A stretch of 64,000 bases of DNA from Lachnospiraceae bacterium (lineage in GTDB: Bacteria > Bacillota > Clostridia > Lachnospirales > Lachnospiraceae). The stretch is from assembly GCA_017634455.1 (NCBI GenBank), contig JAGBNK010000008.1:83448-147447 (forward strand), written 5' to 3'. The notes beneath the pieces are model-generated. The model was not told the DNA's origin and searched no databases. It was given only the letters and a program-made list of their open reading frames with translations. The position numbers were made by a program, and so were the translations under genes. The number at the start of each line of letters is the position of its first letter. Position 1 is the first letter of the stretch. Below are positions 63,828-64,000 of the stretch, piece by piece.

Positions 63828-64000
63828 TAGAAGCAAATTTCGGCCTATATTGTTTGGAGAAAAGACTAACTATTAAAGAAAGTCAATAAAAATGTTTTAA
63901 AACAGAAATGTTTTGAATATAGCGGCGGTGACTATATCATCGCAATCAGTACATTGAAAATTGCATGACAAATAGAGCATCAAGTAATGGTGCTCTGACA

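Overview
The window looks like a chromosomal segment of a motile, spore-lineage, AT-rich Firmicute, most likely family Lachnospiraceae (Butyrivibrio / Pseudobutyrivibrio / Roseburia-like). Reasons: flagellar genes next to codY, a SpoIID-family protein, a FtsZ starting MLEI from a TTG codon, an NfnAB pair, a phenylalanine T-box, and a five-gene cluster of DUF5716/DUF5717-type proteins that I know only from this family. The assignment is inference from gene content; no rRNA gene is visible. Nearly all genes lie on the minus strand.

Layout. 1-6.2 kb: flagellar basal-body/export operon flgB-flgC-fliE-fliF-fliG-fliH-fliI (cut at the left edge). 6.4-12.3 kb: codY, topA, dprA and comM, an ancestral Firmicutes order. 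12.5-16.0 kb: trpS, a DUF5662 gene and a GH13 debranching-enzyme homologue that has lost its catalytic residues. 16.1-19.8 kb: a small DUF1292 gene (+), a UvrD-type helicase and gltX. 19.9-21.4 kb: a VTC-type polyphosphate polymerase with its DUF4956 membrane partner. 21.5-30.6 kb: the most unusual part, a five-gene operon encoding a 1178-aa scaffold, a degenerate Hsp70/actin-fold protein, a TPR-like protein, a two-TM coiled-coil protein and a protein with a degenerate cyclic-nucleotide-binding fold. 30.7-34.4 kb: a CobD/HisC-like aminotransferase (+), a polyprenyl-phosphate sugar transferase and a secreted class 3 lipase. 34.5-36.3 kb: a small accessory patch (XRE regulator, phage-like ORF, XRE gene remnant, HigBA toxin-antitoxin). 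36.4-44.3 kb: acyltransferase, nfnAB, two G3E GTPases (one with a very long His-rich linker) and argS. 44.4-54.1 kb: division and cell-wall (dcw) cluster mraZ-rsmH-ftsL-pbp-mraY-murD-ftsW-ftsQ, then ftsZ behind its own promoter. 54.3-57.3 kb: lgt, queA and a nuclease-like gene broken by one in-frame stop. 57.9-61.9 kb: pheST under a T-box. 62.0-63.7 kb: a SpoIID-like gene directly after a 6S RNA candidate. The right edge holds a plus-strand promoter and leader whose gene lies outside.

The core genes cover motility, envelope growth, translation and nutrient sensing. Regulatory DNA is readable in several places: tandem MraZ boxes at the mraZ promoter, a Rex-like operator over the -35 of nfnAB, a T-box before pheS, a palindrome before higBA, and many Rho-independent terminators that define the operons. 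The best candidate for an undescribed system is the 21.5-30.6 kb cluster.
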